Source: Actinomycetes bacterium
GTDB taxonomy: Bacteria; Actinomycetota; Humimicrobiia; Humimicrobiales; Humimicrobiaceae
DNA: 8,095 nucleotides
Assembly (NCBI GenBank): GCA_030609215.1
Contig: JAUWCR010000052.1
Coordinates: forward strand, 1 to 8,095
Direction of reading: 5' to 3'
The position numbers and the translations under genes are program-made. Each line of letters opens with the position of its first letter. The stretch's first letter is position 1. Below are positions 5,250-8,095 of this stretch, one piece after another. The notes beneath the pieces are model-generated. The model worked only from the letters and a program-made list of their open reading frames with translations, was not told the origin of the DNA and searched no databases.

Positions 5250-6287
5250 TTAGGTAGTTTCCCTCCTAGTCCACATATCTATTCCTACTGCCCCAATAAT
5301 AACTAAACCTACAAGCAACATTTGCCAGAATGGAGATATCCCTAATAACACCAATCCATTCCTTAAAACTCCTATTATCAAAACACCAATAAAAGTGCCA
5401 AGTATAGTACCTTCGCCACCTTTTAAAGTTGTCCCTCCAATAATCACAGCAGCAATAACTTGAAGTTCCAAACCAGTACCTGTTGTACCTGTAACATTTG
5501 CAAGAAAAGCCAAGCTTACTATACCCGCCAAAGCACAAAGCAATCCTGTGATCGAAAATGCCATTACTTTGATTATTTTAACATTAATACCCGATACTCT
5601 AGCAGCAATTTGATTGCCACCAACTGCTCTCATGTGACACCCGTAAATGGTCTTATTAAATATAATATAACCAATAATAACGATTGCTAATAAAAAAATA
5701 GACATCATTGGGATAGTATCAAATATTTTACCTTGTCCTATAAATAAAAACTTATCTAGATTAGGGTCAATTACAGTTCTCCCACTAAGGCTTATAGGGA
5801 GGCCGCGACTTAAAATCAATGCTGCCCCTCTAACCACACTCAACATTCCAAGAGTTACTATTAACGAGGGAATTCTTCCATATGTAGCTAATATACCATT
5901 AACTATCCCAACTACTAGTCCTGCTAACATTCCCACTATTATAGATGACCCTATAGTAAATCCATTTGTCATTGCTAAGCCAGTAATAACAGCTGAAAAA
6001 GCATAAGATGCACCCACTGATAAATCTATTTCACCTGATATTATAACCATTGTCATGCCTACAGCCATTATACCTAAGAGTGAGACTTGTCTGACTACAT
6101 TCAATAAATTATTTACTCCCAAAAAATATGGAGAGGTTACTGCAAATATTAATGATAACAATATTAACCCAGTGAAAATACCTGTTTCTCTAAATTTAAA
6201 CAATGCAATAAACTTTTTAAAAACTAAACCTCTTTTCATACCTGATATTTCCTTCTTTTCTTCAACCCCCTCATCTATCATTTTCAT
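5250..6287 (-). CDS. Sugar ABC transporter permease (RbsC type, BPD_transp_2)
   Basis: A 345-residue integral membrane protein forming the transport channel. About ten hydrophobic helices can be followed. Conserved marks include ISGEIDLSVGA (early helix, residues about 84-94), the cytoplasmic AVGGNQIAARVSGINV loop that contacts the ATPase, and VIIGGTTLKGGEGTILGT near the C-terminus. These identify the RbsC/XylH/LsrC family for monosaccharides. The protein probably works as a dimer with the ATPase and binding protein encoded downstream. The ATG at 6287 has only a weak GAGAG upstream. A second possibility is the ATG at 6239 (preceded by AAGGA), which removes 16 charged residues before the first helix. 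The gene lies 40 bases after the UroD-like gene, consistent with one transcript. Confidence 0.92.
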   Translation of the reverse strand: MKMIDEGVEEKKEISGMKRGLVFKKFIALFKFRETGIFTGLILLSLIFAVTSPYFLGVNNLLNVVRQVSLLGIMAVGMTMVIISGEIDLSVGASYAFSAVITGLAMTNGFTIGSSIIVGMLAGLVVGIVNGILATYGRIPSLIVTLGMLSVVRGAALILSRGLPISLSGRTVIDPNLDKFLFIGQGKIFDTIPMMSIFLLAIVIIGYIIFNKTIYGCHMRAVGGNQIAARVSGINVKIIKVMAFSITGLLCALAGIVSLAFLANVTGTTGTGLELQVIAAVIIGGTTLKGGEGTILGTFIGVLIIGVLRNGLVLLGISPFWQMLLVGLVIIGAVGIDMWTRRETT

Positions 6288-6327
6288 TTCAACTCTCTTA
6301 TTAAAATTATCAAAATCAATTTTTCTT

Positions 6328-7554
6328 CTATGCTCTTATTGGGTATTTTCCATATTTATACGCTGAGTCAAATAAAGAAATTATATTTTCAGGACTTATA
6401 TTCGGTTGTATTATATGAACCTGGTTAAATATAAACCCTCCATCTGGTGCAAAATCTTTTATTCTTCTTTTTACCTCTTCTTCAACATCTTTTGGAGTCC
6501 CACCTGGAAGCGCCCTCTGGGTATCGCAGCCTCCACCCCAGAATGTTATTTTGTTTCCAAATTTAGATTTAAGCATTTTTGAATCCATATTAGCTGCTGA
6601 AACCTGCACGGGATTTATTGCATCTATTCCCATTTCAATAAAATCATCTATTACCTCACTTATAGATCCACAACAATGTACAACCAAATAGGCTTTTGAA
6701 TTTTCCTTTATAAATTGCCATAATTTTTTTTGCCTTGGTTTTACAATCTCCCTGTAAAGTTCTGGATTTATTTCAAGTCCACTTTGCATCCCAATATCCT
6801 CTCCACCTACCATTATTATATCTACATAATCAACAACTCTATCTAGATACCTTTTTGCATATTCAATATTTACTTTAACCAGTTTATCTAGTAACTTTTC
6901 AACAAACTTTCTGTTTTTAACTATATCAACCAGGAATCTTTCATATCCCATTAGTCCAGTAGCTGCTTCATAGATACTCCCACCGAAATTTCCCACTAAA
7001 GCATAATTAGAGTTTTGGCTCCAATATTTTGCTTCCTCCTCCAAACCATTTAAATAAATATCAAGATTATTAACATCGGGAAGCTTGTAGAAAGAAAAGG
7101 GAGCCGGCCAAACAAAATCATCCAAATCTTCAATAGTCGCATCTTCCAAAGGCCGATATACGTGGTCAAAATAGTAACCCTTATAAGGCATCTTAGCTAC
7201 AACAATATCACCATCATAGGCTATCTTTGAACCATCAGGAAGGATAACTGGCCTCCATTTATCAGGGACATAACATATTGAACTATCAGCGAGTCTTTCT
7301 TCTCTCCATTTGTCAACTCGGGGTAGTATTGCTTTTAAATCAACATTAAATCTTTTTAAAACAGGTTCATCAGGAATGACTATTTGTTGATATACATCAA
7401 ATATTCTACAACTACATTTTATGCCAAGATACTCACACAATTTATTATAAGCAATAGCAGAAATTCCTGAAGGACCAATGCTACCCAAGTCTATTGGCAC
7501 TCTATCAGGCTCTTTATGTTCAAATACCATTTTTACTCTCTCTTTGGAATTCAC
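6328..7554 (-). CDS. Uroporphyrinogen decarboxylase family protein (MtaA/CmuA-like)
   Basis: A 408-residue cytoplasmic TIM-barrel protein. The start NSKERVKMVFEHKEPDRVPI is the standard opening of the UroD/MtaA superfamily. HCCG (293-296) followed by a GIDAINPVQ segment is the family's H-x-C metal-binding site, and Cys343 in FWGGGCDTQ could be a further ligand. In MtaA and CmuA such residues bind zinc and serve methyl transfer to or from a corrinoid or thiol. True uroporphyrinogen decarboxylases are shorter (about 340-360), have different N-terminal motifs and lie with heme genes, so heme synthesis is unlikely. The GTG start at 7554 is supported by AGGAGGA (7561-7567). It sits between rbsD and the permease, where a sugar kinase is often found. 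No corrinoid-binding protein is present in the window. Function in this operon is unknown. Confidence 0.85.
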   Translation of the reverse strand: MNSKERVKMVFEHKEPDRVPIDLGSIGPSGISAIAYNKLCEYLGIKCSCRIFDVYQQIVIPDEPVLKRFNVDLKAILPRVDKWREERLADSSICYVPDKWRPVILPDGSKIAYDGDIVVAKMPYKGYYFDHVYRPLEDATIEDLDDFVWPAPFSFYKLPDVNNLDIYLNGLEEEAKYWSQNSNYALVGNFGGSIYEAATGLMGYERFLVDIVKNRKFVEKLLDKLVKVNIEYAKRYLDRVVDYVDIIMVGGEDIGMQSGLEINPELYREIVKPRQKKLWQFIKENSKAYLVVHCCGSISEVIDDFIEMGIDAINPVQVSAANMDSKMLKSKFGNKITFWGGGCDTQRALPGGTPKDVEEEVKRRIKDFAPDGGFIFNQVHIIQPNISPENIISLFDSAYKYGKYPIRA

Positions 7555-7636
7555 TTTAATTCCTCCTAAATATCTTAGTAAGATAAATATTTTAATTTCA
7601 AAAACATCTATAATCTTCCAATATTACTACAAGAAT

Positions 7637-8032
7637 TTAAAAAACTACCTCTGATAACAAAATAATATTGGAATAGGAAGAAAATTCTCCAGTTCTAATA
7701 ACTGCTTTCGCCAAGCTAATCTTTTCCTTAAAATCTTTATGATCAATCTCTTCTATTTCTATTCCTGATAATAAACTTCTTACATCATTATAGATTTTAG
7801 GGCTATTTCTCTTCATTTCTTTTGCTAAAATTGCCTTTCCAACTTCTAACTCTACTAATATTGAACTCAGCACATCTATAAACTGTGGGATATTTTTTGA
7901 TACAGAAACATCTATTAACTCAACACTATCAGGTATCGGTAAACCAGCATCAGAAATTACTATATAATCACCGTGGCCCATAGAGGCTATAACTCTGGAT
8001 ATCTCTATATTTAAAATACCTGACTTCTTCAT
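7637..8032 (-). CDS. rbsD: D-ribose pyranase / sugar mutarotase RbsD
   Basis: A 131-residue cytosolic enzyme, the same length as Bacillus RbsD. It begins MKKSGILNIEISRVIASMGH with the conserved catalytic His20 and Asp28 (SDAGLPIP) and ends with VIRTGEFSSYSNIIL, the family's C-terminal substrate-site signature. RbsD converts beta-pyranose to furanose forms of ribose so that a kinase can use them; the related FucU acts on fucose. It is the first gene of the visible operon, 82 bases before the UroD-like gene. The ATG at 8032 follows AAGG (8041-8044). No kinase is encoded nearby, and the sugar could differ from ribose. Only 63 bases are visible upstream, with no clear promoter, so the operon may extend further. 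Confidence 0.93.
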   Translation of the reverse strand: MKKSGILNIEISRVIASMGHGDYIVISDAGLPIPDSVELIDVSVSKNIPQFIDVLSSILVELEVGKAILAKEMKRNSPKIYNDVRSLLSGIEIEEIDHKDFKEKISLAKAVIRTGEFSSYSNIILLSEVVF

Positions 8033-8095
8033 AATATTATCCTTTTTACTATTTTCTTTTTAACCAAAAAACTGCTATTTTAAAAAAAAATTAAA

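Noticed and set aside
5266..5690. Open frames on both strands overlapping the permease gene
   Set aside because: Their cysteine-, tyrosine- and tryptophan-rich products are typical of out-of-frame reading; the permease frame covers them with clear family motifs.
8033..8095. Promoter for the transport operon at the right edge
   Set aside because: Only the rbsD ribosome binding site can be supported; the remaining bases are A/T tracts with no convincing pair of boxes.

Overview
The window is AT-rich (roughly one third G+C by eye) and reads as a chromosomal segment of an anaerobic bacterium. Three things suggest this: a ferredoxin-type 2-oxoacid oxidoreductase subunit at the left edge, a UroD/MtaA-type methyltransferase homologue, and a short piece of type A RNase P RNA (type A argues against Bacilli). 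A clostridial Firmicute or a lineage such as Atribacterota would fit, but this is inference from general character, not a marker-gene assignment.

Layout. At 1-417 (minus) is the N-terminal part of a 2-oxoacid:acceptor oxidoreductase alpha subunit, which runs out of the window. A 230-base divergent spacer (418-647) holds a plausible minus-strand promoter with a GC palindrome between its -35 and -10 boxes. At 648-1946 (plus) is a UMF1-type major facilitator transporter that seems to begin at a rare ATT codon. It converges on a small YtxH-like membrane protein (1979-2296, minus).

The stretch 2297-3022 holds no intact gene. It is a scar of mobile DNA: a 28-base copy of the 3' end of RNase P RNA (2455-2482, minus), followed by the C-terminal remnants of two different tyrosine recombinases, both on the plus strand (2524-2670 and 2695-2917). 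The second carries frame breaks and has lost the catalytic arginine segment. The combination suggests an old integration at the end of an RNA gene.

From 3023 to 8032 everything is on the minus strand and looks like one transport operon, read right to left: rbsD (ribose pyranase/mutarotase), a UroD-family protein, an RbsC-type permease, a sugar-binding protein and a single-domain ABC ATPase. A 342-base spacer with a long imperfect stem-loop separates the binding protein from the ATPase. The binding protein delivers a substrate, probably a monosaccharide or derivative, to the permease and ATPase, and RbsD would interconvert anomers after uptake. No sugar kinase is visible; its place is taken by the UroD-like protein, whose role here is unknown. 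That pairing is the most interesting biological feature of the window.
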